A stretch of DNA of 40,549 nt from CAIZGX01 sp964385405. GTDB taxonomy: Bacteria; Bacteroidota; Bacteroidia; Flavobacteriales_D; Sanyastnellaceae. The stretch covers positions 1 to 40,549 of the forward strand of contig CAYLOT010000023.1 in the NCBI GenBank assembly GCA_964385405.1. The letters are read 5' to 3'. Positions 1-8,793 of this stretch are shown piece by piece; position 1 is the stretch's first letter; every line of letters begins with the position of its first letter. The position numbers were made by a program, and so were the translations under genes. The notes beneath the pieces were generated by a model that worked only from the letters and a program-made list of their open reading frames with translations, searched no databases and had not been told where the DNA came from.

Positions 1-407
1 GTGCACCATCCATAATGGTTACGTTTGGACCAATCCAAGTGCCATCACCTATGACCAAGGGGAGAACTCCAATGTGCTCAGACAAACGGTCGTAGGCTCT
101 GCCGTTTTTACTTACTTGCTTCTTTTTGTCTCGAAACAGTGCGTAGGAAAACTTTATAGTTTCATCTTCGATTTCATACTCACCGTTCGCTGCCCCCTGT
201 TCTTTTCCATCTTGAATTGAAAAGCTGTCGGTATGGGAAAAATAGCTTTTACAGAAGCTAAGACTATAAATGGCATCAAGAATATTGGTCTTACCTATAC
301 CATTTTTCCCCAATAAACAGTTAACCCTCGGGCCGAACTTGGCTTCGAAGGTGTCGTAGTTCTTGAATTGGAACAGTTGAAGTTTATTCAGGGTAATTCT
401 TGACATA
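1..407 (-). CDS. recF: RecF, DNA replication/repair ATPase, N-terminal part (cut by window start)
   Basis: RecF is an SMC-like ATPase that helps load RecA at single-strand gaps. The first 118 or so residues fit: an N-terminal strand ending in LQLFQFKNYD, a Walker A motif GKNGIGKT at residues 33-40, then NILDAIY, and the family stretch RLSEHIGVLPLV at 107-118. The start is ATG at 405-407. After residue 118 the frame stays open but no longer looks like RecF: the last 17 residues (IGDGTWIGPNVTIMDGA) follow the hexapeptide pattern of left-handed beta-helix acyltransferases. RecF normally continues with a conserved aspartate-containing stretch here. The first roughly 55 bases may therefore be a join artefact or a real rearrangement. 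The gene is divergent from the TPR gene at 466. Confidence 0.85.
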
Positions 408-440
408 CAATTAGAAGTGTCAAAATTATTCGGAATTTAG

Positions 441-448
441 TATATTCG
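441..448 (+). promoter_or_regulatory. Putative -7 box for the TPR-ribH pair
   Basis: TATATTCG matches the Bacteroidota -7 consensus TAnnTTTG at 7 of 8 positions and ends 17 nt before the ATG at 466. No clear -33 TTG was seen at the usual distance. It lies in the 58-nt divergent gap with recF. Confidence 0.35.
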
Positions 449-465
449 CACCTCAATTTACGCAC

Positions 466-1164
466 ATGTCAAAGAAAAATATCGCAGATCAAGAAGTTAG
501 AAACAACGACGCTTTTGCTTCGAACACAACTTCAAACTTTTTCGAAAAGTACAGAAAGCCCCTCATGGCAATAGGTATTGCTTTGGTTGTAGGTGTTGGC
601 GGATACTTCGCTTACGATGCAACTATTGCTCAGCCACGTGAGCGTGAAGCTGCAAACGCATTGTGGAAGGCACAATATTACATGTCAATTGACAGCATCG
701 ATTGGGCTTTGAACGGACATGAAGACGCCCCAGGATTTCAAAGTGTAATTGACAATTATGAAGGGACGGATGCCGCTGAGTTGGCGCATTACGGAGCTGC
801 TATTTGTTTCCGTACGAAGGGAGATTTCGGAAATGCTTTGGCTCACTTCAAGGAAGTTAACGTAGATGATCAAGCTATTTCTGTCTATGTTCTTGGTAAC
901 ATTGGTGATATGAATGTTGAATTGGGTCAATTGGATGAAGCTGTTAAGTATTTCGAGAAGGCAGCAGCCCAGTCGAAGTCTAATGGAACACGCGATGCAC
1001 TTGCAGGCGAGTACCTGTTGAAAGCTGCACGCGTATACATTGAGCAAGGAAACAAGGATAAGGCGAAAGAAACTTTAGAAAAAGCAATGGAAGGTATCGA
1101 CAATCGTTCTGCTACTTATGTAGAAGCAGACAAGATGTTGAATTACTTGAAAGCGCAAGGATAA
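466..1164 (+). CDS. Membrane-anchored TPR protein upstream of ribH
   Basis: A 232-residue protein with a charged cytoplasmic N-terminus, one membrane segment at about residues 32-50, and an extracytoplasmic part of helical TPR-like repeats. The clearest repeats are around 110-170 (GDFGNALAHFKEV, GQLDEAVKYFEKAA) and 180-215 (GNKDKAKETLEKA). The layout, anchor plus TPRs, is like YfgM-type proteins, which work as periplasmic scaffolds; the exact role here is unknown. The stop codon shares one base with the start of ribH (TAATG), so the two are translationally linked. A recF, TPR, ribH order is, to my knowledge, common in Bacteroidota. Confidence 0.85.
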   Translation: MSKKNIADQEVRNNDAFASNTTSNFFEKYRKPLMAIGIALVVGVGGYFAYDATIAQPREREAANALWKAQYYMSIDSIDWALNGHEDAPGFQSVIDNYEGTDAAELAHYGAAICFRTKGDFGNALAHFKEVNVDDQAISVYVLGNIGDMNVELGQLDEAVKYFEKAAAQSKSNGTRDALAGEYLLKAARVYIEQGNKDKAKETLEKAMEGIDNRSATYVEADKMLNYLKAQG

Positions 1165-1652
1165 TGGCAACTGTTAATCTTTCAGAAGAAAGAATGATAA
1201 ATCTTCCTGAAATCCAAAATCACCGTGTGGTTATTTTGGTTTCTCGTTGGAACAGCGATATTACAGAGAATCTATACAACGGAGCATTGGAAACATTGCT
1301 CCGTCTTGGTTTTCAAGAGTCTCAGATTGAAAGGGAATACGTTCCCGGAAGTTTTGAATTACCTCTTGGCGCGAAGTGGGCTACTGAAAAGCCAGGAGTA
1401 ACAGGTGTTATAGCATTGGGTTGCATTATTCGCGGTGAAACCCCACATTTTGAATACGTATCAATGGCTACCGCTCAAGGTATCCAAGACATTGGATTAC
1501 ATTCGGGAAAGCCTGTGGTGTTCGGTGTTCTGACCGATGATCATATTGAACAGAGCCGAGCTAGAAGCGGAGGGGTGCTAGGAAACAAAGGCGTTGACTG
1601 CGCTCAGGCATTGGTTGAAATGCTAGCTCTTCAATCGAAGTTGAAGTCGTAA
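1164..1652 (+). CDS. ribH: 6,7-dimethyl-8-ribityllumazine synthase
   Basis: RibH condenses 5-amino-6-ribitylaminouracil with 3,4-dihydroxy-2-butanone 4-phosphate to make lumazine, the penultimate step of riboflavin synthesis. The 162-residue length is normal. Family motifs are present: RWNSDITENLYNGA (28-41), VPGSFELPLGAKW (60-72), ALGCIIRGETPHFEYV (84-99) with the catalytic His at residue 95, and GVLTDDHIEQSRARSGG near 120-137. The start overlaps the upstream stop by one base. No other rib gene is in the window and no FMN riboswitch was seen upstream. Confidence 0.97.
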   Translation: MATVNLSEERMINLPEIQNHRVVILVSRWNSDITENLYNGALETLLRLGFQESQIEREYVPGSFELPLGAKWATEKPGVTGVIALGCIIRGETPHFEYVSMATAQGIQDIGLHSGKPVVFGVLTDDHIEQSRARSGGVLGNKGVDCAQALVEMLALQSKLKS

Positions 1653-1670
1653 TTTCACAATCTTTTTTAC

Positions 1671-1678
1671 TAAATTCG
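1671..1678 (+). promoter_or_regulatory. Putative -7 box, 4 nt before start codon
   Basis: TAAATTCG matches TAnnTTTG at 7 of 8 positions and ends 4 nt before the ATG at 1683. If it is used, transcription would begin at or near the start codon. Confidence 0.4.
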
Positions 1679-1682
1679 TTCA

Positions 1683-4600
1683 ATGCGAAAAATCTTACTC
1701 ATTGGATGTTTAAGCCTGTTGGTTCACTTGGGATTAGCTCAGGCGGTACATTTCATTGAGAACAAAGGCCAGTGGCCTTCACATGTGAAGTACAGCGCGG
1801 CTACGGAGAATGGTAGAACGTTTTTCGAGAACAATGCCTTCACTCATCACTTTTTCGATTTGTCCGAAATTGCGAAAGCGCATGCTGGAAAAGAGTTTGA
1901 GCCTGTTATTCGCGGACATGTATTTCGTCAAGTGTTTCGCAATGCTCAGCCGGAGAGGGTTACAGCCGATGCCTTTCAACAAACGCGATACAATTATTTT
2001 TTAGGAAACGATCCGTTGAAGTGGGGAAGAGATTGCCGTGAGGCGAAAGGATTCCGTTATCAAAATTTTTATTCAGGTATTCATTTGCACGTTTATCAAA
2101 ATGAATTCTTCATGAAGTACGATTGGGAAGTTCAACGGGGTGCTTCGTCTTCACAAATTCAATGGACATATGAAGGAACAGATGATGTTCGTGTGGAAGA
2201 CGGAAGACTCATTGTTCGAACGGCTCTCGGTGAAATTGTTGAACAAATTCCCATCGCATATCAGTTCATTCCCATGGAGGGCGAGGCCGCAGGGAATAAC
2301 CCGCCCTTAAAGGTTCGTGTTGAATGCGCCTTCGTGAAAAACGGAAATACCATTTCTTTCCGATTGGGTAAGTACGATCCAAGGCATGCTTTAATCATTG
2401 ATCCTGAGCTCATCTTTTCTTCGTACAGCGGAAGCTTCGATGATAACTTCGGGTATACCGCAACCTATGACAGTCAAGGAAATTTAATTTCCGGAAGCAG
2501 CGCTTTCGGACAAGGTTATCCGACGACTATCGGCGCTTATCAAACGACGTGGGGTGGTGGCGATGGACAAGGAACATTGGCGGGAACGGACATGGCTATT
2601 TCGAAATACGATGTGTCAGGAACATTCATGCAGTGGAGCACATTTTTAGGAGGTGCTCATGATGATCTTCCGCACAGCCTTATCTGCAACAGCAATGACG
2701 AACTGATTGTTTTAGGAACCACCTCAAGCGGAAATTTTCCTGTGACATCCAATGCCTTCGATAACTCATTTAACGGTGGTGCGAATTTCGCGCCATTCGG
2801 TGTCGGCGTGCAATACGTGAACGGTAGCGATATCATTGTTGCGAAATTGAATGTGAATGGAAATACGCTTGAAGCCTCCACCTTCGTGGGTGGTACCGGT
2901 AACGACGGTGTGAATACTGCTGCAGGATTGAAGTTCAATTATGCCGATGAATTTCGTGGTGAAGTAGATCTTGATGCAAATGATAATGTCTACGTTGCAA
3001 GTTCAACCTACTCGATCAACTTTCCCACAGTGAATGCATTTCAATCCAGCATTGGTGGATTGCAGGATGCGTGCGTCTTTCAACTATCAAGCGATTTGTC
3101 GCAAATGAACTGGAGTACGTATTTAGGTGGAAGCGATGACGATAGCGGATTCAGTTTGGCTGAAGATAACGCTGGTAATGTATTCGTGTGTGGAGGAACT
3201 CAATCTGTTGATTTTCCTTTAGCAGGAAACGGATACGGACAAGTTTTTAATGGTGGAAATAGCGACGGTTGGATAGCGAAGTTGAGTCCCAACGGAGCAA
3301 CATTGCTTACTTCAAGTTATTTCGGAAGCAACGTTTTTGATCAATTGTATTTTATTGAAACTGACAATGTCGATGAGGTTTTTGTATACGGACAAACGCG
3401 TGCTGCGAATTCAACCTTTGTAGTGAATGCCGCATTCAGTCAGCCTAATAGTGGCATGCTCGTTACGAAATTCCCGAATGATTTATCGTCCATTGTTTGG
3501 AGTACGGTATTCGGAACGGGTGGAGGAGAACCCAATCTCTCTCCAACTGCATTTTTAGTTGATGTCTGCGGAAAGATTTACCTGAGTGGTTGGGGCGGGG
3601 CAGTGAACGAATACTCCACCACGGAAGCCGGCTATACAACAGGACTACTCACAACTTCAGACGCCTACCAAACCACCACAGATGGTAGTGACTTTTATTT
3701 GTTGGTTTTAGAAGCCGATGCAAGTGCTGTTACCTACGCTTCATTTTTCGGCGGAAACATCAGTGCCGAGCACGTGGACGGAGGAACGAGTCGTTTCGAT
3801 CGAAAGGGAATTATTTATCAAAGTGTTTGCGCGGGTTGTGGCGGAAATAGCGACTTTCCAATTTTTCCTCCGAATGCTGTTTCAGCAATCAATAACAACA
3901 GTTGCAACAACGGAGTTTTCAAGTACGATTTTCAATTGCCGTTAACCGTTGCGAATTTTAATGCGCCGCCGCTCCTTTGCGAGGGGTCAACCATTCAACT
4001 TGTGAGTAGTTCATCTTTGGCCGCTTCAGTACAATGGCATTTTAGTGACGATAACTCTACTGTTTTTGGAAACAGTGTGGTGCACACATTCAATTCCCCT
4101 GGAACCTACACGATAACGTTAACAGCGCAAAATCCAGTGACGTGCAATGCTGTGGATACCCTTTCTCGAACTGTAACGGTTGTTGCACCCCTTGTTGAAA
4201 CGCTCGGTGACGTGACGGTTTGCGAAGGTGTTCCTGTTCAATTGGGGCAGGTGAGTGCCGATCCGAATGCAGTTTATTTATGGACTCCAAACGATGGTAA
4301 TTTGAGCGATGTGAATGGCCCACTCCCAATTTTTACGGGAAGCACAAGCGCATCTTATCAATTGTTGGTTCAACACGATGTCTGCACCGACACGCTCACA
4401 CAAAACGTAATTGTTCCGCAATTGGAATTAACACTTCCTAGCGATACGGCTTTGTGTGTTCCGGGTAATGTGGATTTGAATGCGCTCATTAGTCCTTCAT
4501 CTGGTAGTTTGATTTGGAGCGATTTTCCAGACTATTCGAATCAGCTTAACAACAGCTCGCAAGATCTTTCAATCAGTGTTTTTGTGAATGGAGTGCATAC

Positions 4601-5435
4601 CTACTATGCTCAATTAAGTAGTCAAGGTTGTGTTGTAGAGGACAGCGTTTCTGTTTTCATGGTGGGCGATCAAGCGACTATTCAAGGCGATTTTACAGCA
4701 TGTTACGGAGATACTGTTTCATTGTCGGTGTTGAACCCCAATCCAACATTCAATTACCAGTGGCAGTCGAACGCACAGTTGTTAAGCGGACAAGGAACTT
4801 CATCGGTTGAACTTGTTATTACCGCTGGAACAGAGGTTTCTGTTTCTGCCGCAACGCCAAGCGGATGTTTTGCTCAAGACACGGTTCAAGTAGCTGTGAG
4901 CGCACTGAATGCTTCAACAATCAATGCTACAGCCACACCCGCTGTTGTTTTAGCAGGAACAAATGTTCAGTTGAATGCGAGTCCTGTGAATGCGGGGTAT
5001 AACTATAGCTGGACACCCAATTTAGGATTAAGCAATGCGAACATTCACAATCCAACTGCTTTCATTGAAATGACTTCAACATACAACGTAACTGTTTCCG
5101 ATGGCGACTGCGTTCAGCAAGACAGCGTAACGGTGCGTGTGGTTGATTTTATATGTGGAAGGCCAACCGTGTATGTTCCAAACGCCTTCACCCCGAATCT
5201 CGACCAGGCAAATGACTGGTTGTACGTAAGAGGAAACTTTATTACAGAATTAAACTTCAAGGTCTTCGATCGCTGGGGTGAGTTGGTTTTCGAGACCAAT
5301 GATCAGTCAGTGGGGTGGAATGGATACTACAAGGGCAAAAAAGTTGACCCTGCAGTTTTTGTGTACTACCTGCGTACTGTTTGTGAAGGCGGAGAGATTT
5401 ATTTCGAAGAAGGGAATATAACTGTGCTTGAATAA
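1683..5435 (+). CDS. Large secreted protein with SBBP-type repeats, PKD domain and type B T9SS sorting domain
   Basis: A 1250-residue cargo of the type IX secretion system. It starts with a signal peptide (residues 1-19, cut after LGLAQ). An N-terminal domain begins HFIENKGQWPSHVKY, a form seen in Bacteroidota surface proteins. From about 245 to 745 come beta-propeller-like repeats with recurring S-T-(F/Y)-x-G-G-(T/S) and D-x-x-x-x-V-x-x motifs (STFLGGAHDD, STYLGGSDDD, ASFFGGN), typical of SBBP repeats. A PKD-like fold lies around 765-840 (PGTYTITLTAQNP), then two or three Ig-like modules. The C-terminus (about 1160-1250) is a gliding-motility type sorting domain: VYVPNAFTPNLDQANDWLYV, FKVFDRWGELVFE, GWNGYYKGK. 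The natural ligand is unknown; a surface or adhesive role is inferred. The next gene is a PorP/SprF-family partner. Confidence 0.93.
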   Translation: MRKILLIGCLSLLVHLGLAQAVHFIENKGQWPSHVKYSAATENGRTFFENNAFTHHFFDLSEIAKAHAGKEFEPVIRGHVFRQVFRNAQPERVTADAFQQTRYNYFLGNDPLKWGRDCREAKGFRYQNFYSGIHLHVYQNEFFMKYDWEVQRGASSSQIQWTYEGTDDVRVEDGRLIVRTALGEIVEQIPIAYQFIPMEGEAAGNNPPLKVRVECAFVKNGNTISFRLGKYDPRHALIIDPELIFSSYSGSFDDNFGYTATYDSQGNLISGSSAFGQGYPTTIGAYQTTWGGGDGQGTLAGTDMAISKYDVSGTFMQWSTFLGGAHDDLPHSLICNSNDELIVLGTTSSGNFPVTSNAFDNSFNGGANFAPFGVGVQYVNGSDIIVAKLNVNGNTLEASTFVGGTGNDGVNTAAGLKFNYADEFRGEVDLDANDNVYVASSTYSINFPTVNAFQSSIGGLQDACVFQLSSDLSQMNWSTYLGGSDDDSGFSLAEDNAGNVFVCGGTQSVDFPLAGNGYGQVFNGGNSDGWIAKLSPNGATLLTSSYFGSNVFDQLYFIETDNVDEVFVYGQTRAANSTFVVNAAFSQPNSGMLVTKFPNDLSSIVWSTVFGTGGGEPNLSPTAFLVDVCGKIYLSGWGGAVNEYSTTEAGYTTGLLTTSDAYQTTTDGSDFYLLVLEADASAVTYASFFGGNISAEHVDGGTSRFDRKGIIYQSVCAGCGGNSDFPIFPPNAVSAINNNSCNNGVFKYDFQLPLTVANFNAPPLLCEGSTIQLVSSSSLAASVQWHFSDDNSTVFGNSVVHTFNSPGTYTITLTAQNPVTCNAVDTLSRTVTVVAPLVETLGDVTVCEGVPVQLGQVSADPNAVYLWTPNDGNLSDVNGPLPIFTGSTSASYQLLVQHDVCTDTLTQNVIVPQLELTLPSDTALCVPGNVDLNALISPSSGSLIWSDFPDYSNQLNNSSQDLSISVFVNGVHTYYAQLSSQGCVVEDSVSVFMVGDQATIQGDFTACYGDTVSLSVLNPNPTFNYQWQSNAQLLSGQGTSSVELVITAGTEVSVSAATPSGCFAQDTVQVAVSALNASTINATATPAVVLAGTNVQLNASPVNAGYNYSWTPNLGLSNANIHNPTAFIEMTSTYNVTVSDGDCVQQDSVTVRVVDFICGRPTVYVPNAFTPNLDQANDWLYVRGNFITELNFKVFDRWGELVFETNDQSVGWNGYYKGKKVDPAVFVYYLRTVCEGGEIYFEEGNITVLE

Positions 5436-5442
5436 GAATAGA

Positions 5443-6477
5443 ATGATAGAAAGAATGAGAAACGGAAAGAGAATGAGAAAGAGTAAGCTCGCGTGCTTGT
5501 TCGCCTTATTCGTTTTTGGCTCTCGCTCTATTGCTCAGGATATTCATTTCAGTCAGTTTGATCAAGCCATGCTTTGGCAGAACAGCGCTCAGGTTGGCGC
5601 GTTCAATGGACAGTTTCGATTTGCAGCTAATCAGCGTAACCAATGGCGAAGTGTCACCACGCCTTATCAGACGTTTGGGTTTTCCGCTGAAGCGAAGGAG
5701 CTCAATGCAAAGTCATGGTCATTCGGGTTGAATGCGGGAAGCGATGTTGCGGGAGATTCTCGATTCAGAACTTCACAAGTGCAGCTGCACGCAGCGCATA
5801 CGTTGTATAGGCCGAACGATAGTTTGGAAATAAGAGGAGGAGGCTCGTTTGGAATTACCTCTCGCGGATTCGATCCGAGTGCGTTGGTTTATGATTCACA
5901 GTGGAACGGAATGAGCTTCGATCCCAATCTTTCCAACAATGAAACCTATGCGACTACAGCGCGTGTTTATCCGTCTGTTGGATTAGCCGTTTTCATTCAG
6001 AAACAAGAAAATAAATTTCGCTGGAATGCGGGATATTCGTTGAACAACATTACACGTCCGAAACAAAGTTTCAAGGATAACAATGCTGTTGTTTTGGATA
6101 TGCGTCATGCTATTCAGGCCAGTGCAAGAATGCCTTTGAATTCCCAATATGAAGTGGAAGTGCTTTCACTATTTCAACTTCAGGGGAAAATGAAGGAGTT
6201 GGTTTTAGGTTCAAGAGCATACTACAAACTCCCTTCTGAAAAATGGGAGAATCAACGTGTATTTGCCGGAATGCATGGACGTTTTCGCGATGCTGCATGG
6301 ATTGAAATGGGAGTGGAATACAACGAGTGTCGCGTGGGAATGTCTTATGATTTGAATACGTCAACCTTGCGTCCAGCTAGCACAGGAAGAGGGGGCTTGG
6401 AATTTTCCATTGTTTATATAGTTCCTCCAAAGTTGAAGCACGGCACCTTAAAGAAGGTGTGTATCCCATATTACTAA
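5443..6477 (+). CDS. PorP/SprF family type IX secretion system membrane protein
   Basis: About 344 residues. After the signal peptide (ending FGSRSIAQ) the mature protein opens with DIHFSQFDQAMLWQNSAQVG, followed by FAANQRNQWRSVTTPYQTFG, both diagnostic of PorP/SprF proteins. The rest is predicted outer-membrane beta strands. Family members assist secretion or attachment of cargo with type B sorting domains, and the preceding gene encodes such a cargo, so this looks like a dedicated partner. The start is uncertain: a TTG at 5428 would overlap the upstream stop, while ATG codons at 5443, 5455 and 5473 all precede the hydrophobic core. I chose the first ATG; the one at 5473 gives the most compact signal peptide. 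Confidence 0.9.
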   Translation: MIERMRNGKRMRKSKLACLFALFVFGSRSIAQDIHFSQFDQAMLWQNSAQVGAFNGQFRFAANQRNQWRSVTTPYQTFGFSAEAKELNAKSWSFGLNAGSDVAGDSRFRTSQVQLHAAHTLYRPNDSLEIRGGGSFGITSRGFDPSALVYDSQWNGMSFDPNLSNNETYATTARVYPSVGLAVFIQKQENKFRWNAGYSLNNITRPKQSFKDNNAVVLDMRHAIQASARMPLNSQYEVEVLSLFQLQGKMKELVLGSRAYYKLPSEKWENQRVFAGMHGRFRDAAWIEMGVEYNECRVGMSYDLNTSTLRPASTGRGGLEFSIVYIVPPKLKHGTLKKVCIPYY

Positions 6478-6486
6478 AAACAATCA

Positions 6487-6494
6487 TACCTTTG
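6487..6494 (+). promoter_or_regulatory. -7 promoter box of oxyR-selO
   Basis: TACCTTTG is an exact match to the Bacteroidota TAnnTTTG element. It ends 18 nt before the oxyR start at 6513. No convincing -33 element is seen, as is common for activator-dependent promoters. Confidence 0.6.
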
Positions 6495-6512
6495 TAGGTA
6501 TAGATTTTACCT

Positions 6513-7400
6513 ATGAATTTTCAGCAGCTTGAGTATATTGTCGCTTTAGAAAAGTACAAGAATTTTGTTGCAGCAGCAAATGCCTGTTTTGTGAGCCAGC
6601 CAACCCTTTCCATGATGGTGAAGAAGTTGGAAGAAGAGCTTGAGATAGTCATTGTTCGAAGAGGCACACAACCCTTAGAGTTTACGGAGGAAGGATTGCT
6701 TTTATTGAAACAAGCCAAACGAATTTTAGCGGAGCAACAGTTGATGCGAGAAATTTCGAAAGAGATTTCGAAAGGATTGGATGGCGAGATTCGCATCTCG
6801 GTTATTCCCTCTTTAGCTTCAACAGTTGTTCCTAACTTCATTAAGAATATTGAAAGGGTAGAGCACAATTTAAAAGTTTTGATTCAGGAATTGCCAACAG
6901 AAAAGGCTTTGATAGCATTAACGCAAGGAGAAATTGATCTAGCGATTCTTGCAACTGAAAGTGATTCTTCCGTTTACACTTCTCACCCCATTTACGAAGA
7001 AGAGTTTGTGGCGTATGTTTCTCCGCATGAGAAAATGCCGGCGAGGAAATTCGTTCAACCGAAACACATTGCTTCAGACAAGTTGTGGTTTCTTTCCGAG
7101 GAGCACTGTTTTCGTGAGCAAGCACTGGAGGTGTGCAGTTTCAAAAAGAAGAAGAAGTCGAAAATCAGTTACGACGCAGGAAGTATTCAAACGCTTATTC
7201 GATTAGTTGATGAGAACGGAGGCATGACGCTGGTGCCTGCTGCATCGATTCAGTTTATGTCTTCTAAGCAACGCGCCAATGTTCGCGAGTTTGCTCCGCC
7301 TGTGCCAATGCGTTTGGTGCAATTGACAAGCTTGAAAGATTATCCGCGTAAGCGCGTGGTGTCCTTTGTTGTAGAGGCTTTAAATCCTTCTGTTAAATGA
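6513..7400 (+). CDS. oxyR: OxyR-type LysR regulator of hydrogen peroxide response
   Basis: A 295-residue LysR-family regulator. The winged-helix DNA-binding domain is at 1-60 (MNFQQLEYIVALEKYKNF, ACFVSQPTLSMMVKKLEEEL) and the periplasmic-binding-like sensor domain follows from about 92. The sequence EEHCFREQALEVC places two cysteines at residues 199 and 208, the same spacing and the same numbers as the peroxide-sensing C199-C208 pair of E. coli OxyR. This strongly supports a true thiol peroxide sensor rather than a generic LysR protein. The stop overlaps the selO start in ATGA (7397-7400), so the two are co-translated. An exact TAnnTTTG box lies just upstream. Confidence 0.93.
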   Translation: MNFQQLEYIVALEKYKNFVAAANACFVSQPTLSMMVKKLEEELEIVIVRRGTQPLEFTEEGLLLLKQAKRILAEQQLMREISKEISKGLDGEIRISVIPSLASTVVPNFIKNIERVEHNLKVLIQELPTEKALIALTQGEIDLAILATESDSSVYTSHPIYEEEFVAYVSPHEKMPARKFVQPKHIASDKLWFLSEEHCFREQALEVCSFKKKKKSKISYDAGSIQTLIRLVDENGGMTLVPAASIQFMSSKQRANVREFAPPVPMRLVQLTSLKDYPRKRVVSFVVEALNPSVK

Positions 7401-8791
7401 AATTGAATTACTCGCAATTGCCTCCCGATTTCTATTCGGAAGCAGCGCCATTGAAATTTGAAAAAGCGAATCTTGTTTTTTGGAACGAAAAGTTTGCTTC
7501 TGAATTTAAGAATGGATTTTCATCGAAAGACTTCCTTTCTATGGTACGCGGAGAGAATTCTTGGTTTAAAGAAACACTTGCAATGGCCTATGCCGGACAC
7601 CAGTTCGGTCATTTCAATATTTTAGGTGATGGAAGAGCAGCTTTAGTGGATGAATGGAAGAATGAAGAAGGAGAGCTTTTCGATGTTCATCTCAAGGGAA
7701 GCGGCGAGACCATTTATTCGCGCAGAGGCGACGGACGAGCAACGCTTAAGGCGATGCTGCGAGAGGCCATTATGAGTGAAGCCATTCATGCATTGGGAAT
7801 TCGGACAACAAGAACATTGGCTGTTGTGGATACGGGAGATTTCATTCATCGCAATGGAATGGAAAATGGAGGAATGTTGTCGCGCATGGCTTCGAGTCAC
7901 TTGCGTGTGGGTACGTTTGAGTATGCGCTTGTGCAAGACGAATTAAGTAAATTGAAAGCTTTGGCTGATTATGCCATTGCCCGTCATTATCCGCAGTGTG
8001 CGAGTGTAGAAAATCCGTATTTGGAATTGTTGAAGGAAGTTGTTCAGGTGCAAGTAGAATTGATTGTGGAATGGATGCGCGTTGGATTTATTCACGGTGT
8101 AATGAATACCGATAACATGAGTATTGCCGGAGAAACGATAGACTATGGTCCTTGCGCTTTCATGAATGTCTATAAACCGAGCACATGTTTCAGTTCCATA
8201 GACACGCAGAGAAGATATGCCTTTGCCAATCAGCCTGGCATTGCCCAATGGAATTTGTGGGTGTTTGCGAACAGCTTAATGCCGTTGATTCATGAAAACG
8301 AGACGGTTGCTAAGGAAATGGCCATTGAGGTAATCGACGCTTTTCCTGAACAGTTTGGAATTGTCTATTATTCCATGATGGGAAGGAAATTGGGGGTCGA
8401 AATTTCAACACAAGAGGGAAGAGAGTGGGTGGAAGAGTTGTTGGAAATTATGGAAGAAACACAATCGGATTATACCCATTCATTTTTGTTTTTGGAAGGG
8501 AAGGAGGCGGGTGAAGTTCATCTGCATTCAAGCCCACGTTTTGAAAATTGGCTTTCGTTAAAAGAGAATTTTACTCAAGTTGAAATTGGAAATTCAAATC
8601 CAATTGTTATTCCTCGCAACGAATGGGTAGAGCGCGTATTAAACGAAGCAGTTGAAAACGACAATTGGAAATTGTTTTACGAATACCAAGAGCGACTCCA
8701 GCGTCCGTATGAATTATCATCGGAAGAAGATATTTTTTCAACCTTCAATCCGAAAAATGATTTGAGTTTTAAAACGTTTTGCGGGACGTGA
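7397..8791 (+). CDS. selO: SelO/YdiU protein adenylyltransferase
   Basis: SelO is a pseudokinase-fold enzyme that transfers AMP from ATP to protein hydroxyls. At 464 residues it is close to E. coli YdiU. Visible motifs: GHFNILGDGRAALVDEW (71-87), VHLKGSGETIYSRRGDGRAT (97-116) with the nucleotide-binding lysine near 100, HGVMNTDNMSI (233-243) with the catalytic loop, and DYGP (249-252), the DFG-like metal site. The protein ends in CGT, so a cysteine sits third from the end, the position held by selenocysteine in eukaryotic SelO. It overlaps oxyR by 4 nt, which fits reported roles of SelO in redox stress. Confidence 0.95.
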   Translation: MKLNYSQLPPDFYSEAAPLKFEKANLVFWNEKFASEFKNGFSSKDFLSMVRGENSWFKETLAMAYAGHQFGHFNILGDGRAALVDEWKNEEGELFDVHLKGSGETIYSRRGDGRATLKAMLREAIMSEAIHALGIRTTRTLAVVDTGDFIHRNGMENGGMLSRMASSHLRVGTFEYALVQDELSKLKALADYAIARHYPQCASVENPYLELLKEVVQVQVELIVEWMRVGFIHGVMNTDNMSIAGETIDYGPCAFMNVYKPSTCFSSIDTQRRYAFANQPGIAQWNLWVFANSLMPLIHENETVAKEMAIEVIDAFPEQFGIVYYSMMGRKLGVEISTQEGREWVEELLEIMEETQSDYTHSFLFLEGKEAGEVHLHSSPRFENWLSLKENFTQVEIGNSNPIVIPRNEWVERVLNEAVENDNWKLFYEYQERLQRPYELSSEEDIFSTFNPKNDLSFKTFCGT

Positions 8792-8793
8792 TA

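Noticed and set aside
3718..3945. Short overlapping open frames within the large cargo gene and elsewhere
   Set aside because: They have no start context, no family similarity, and lie wholly inside genes with strong evidence in another frame.
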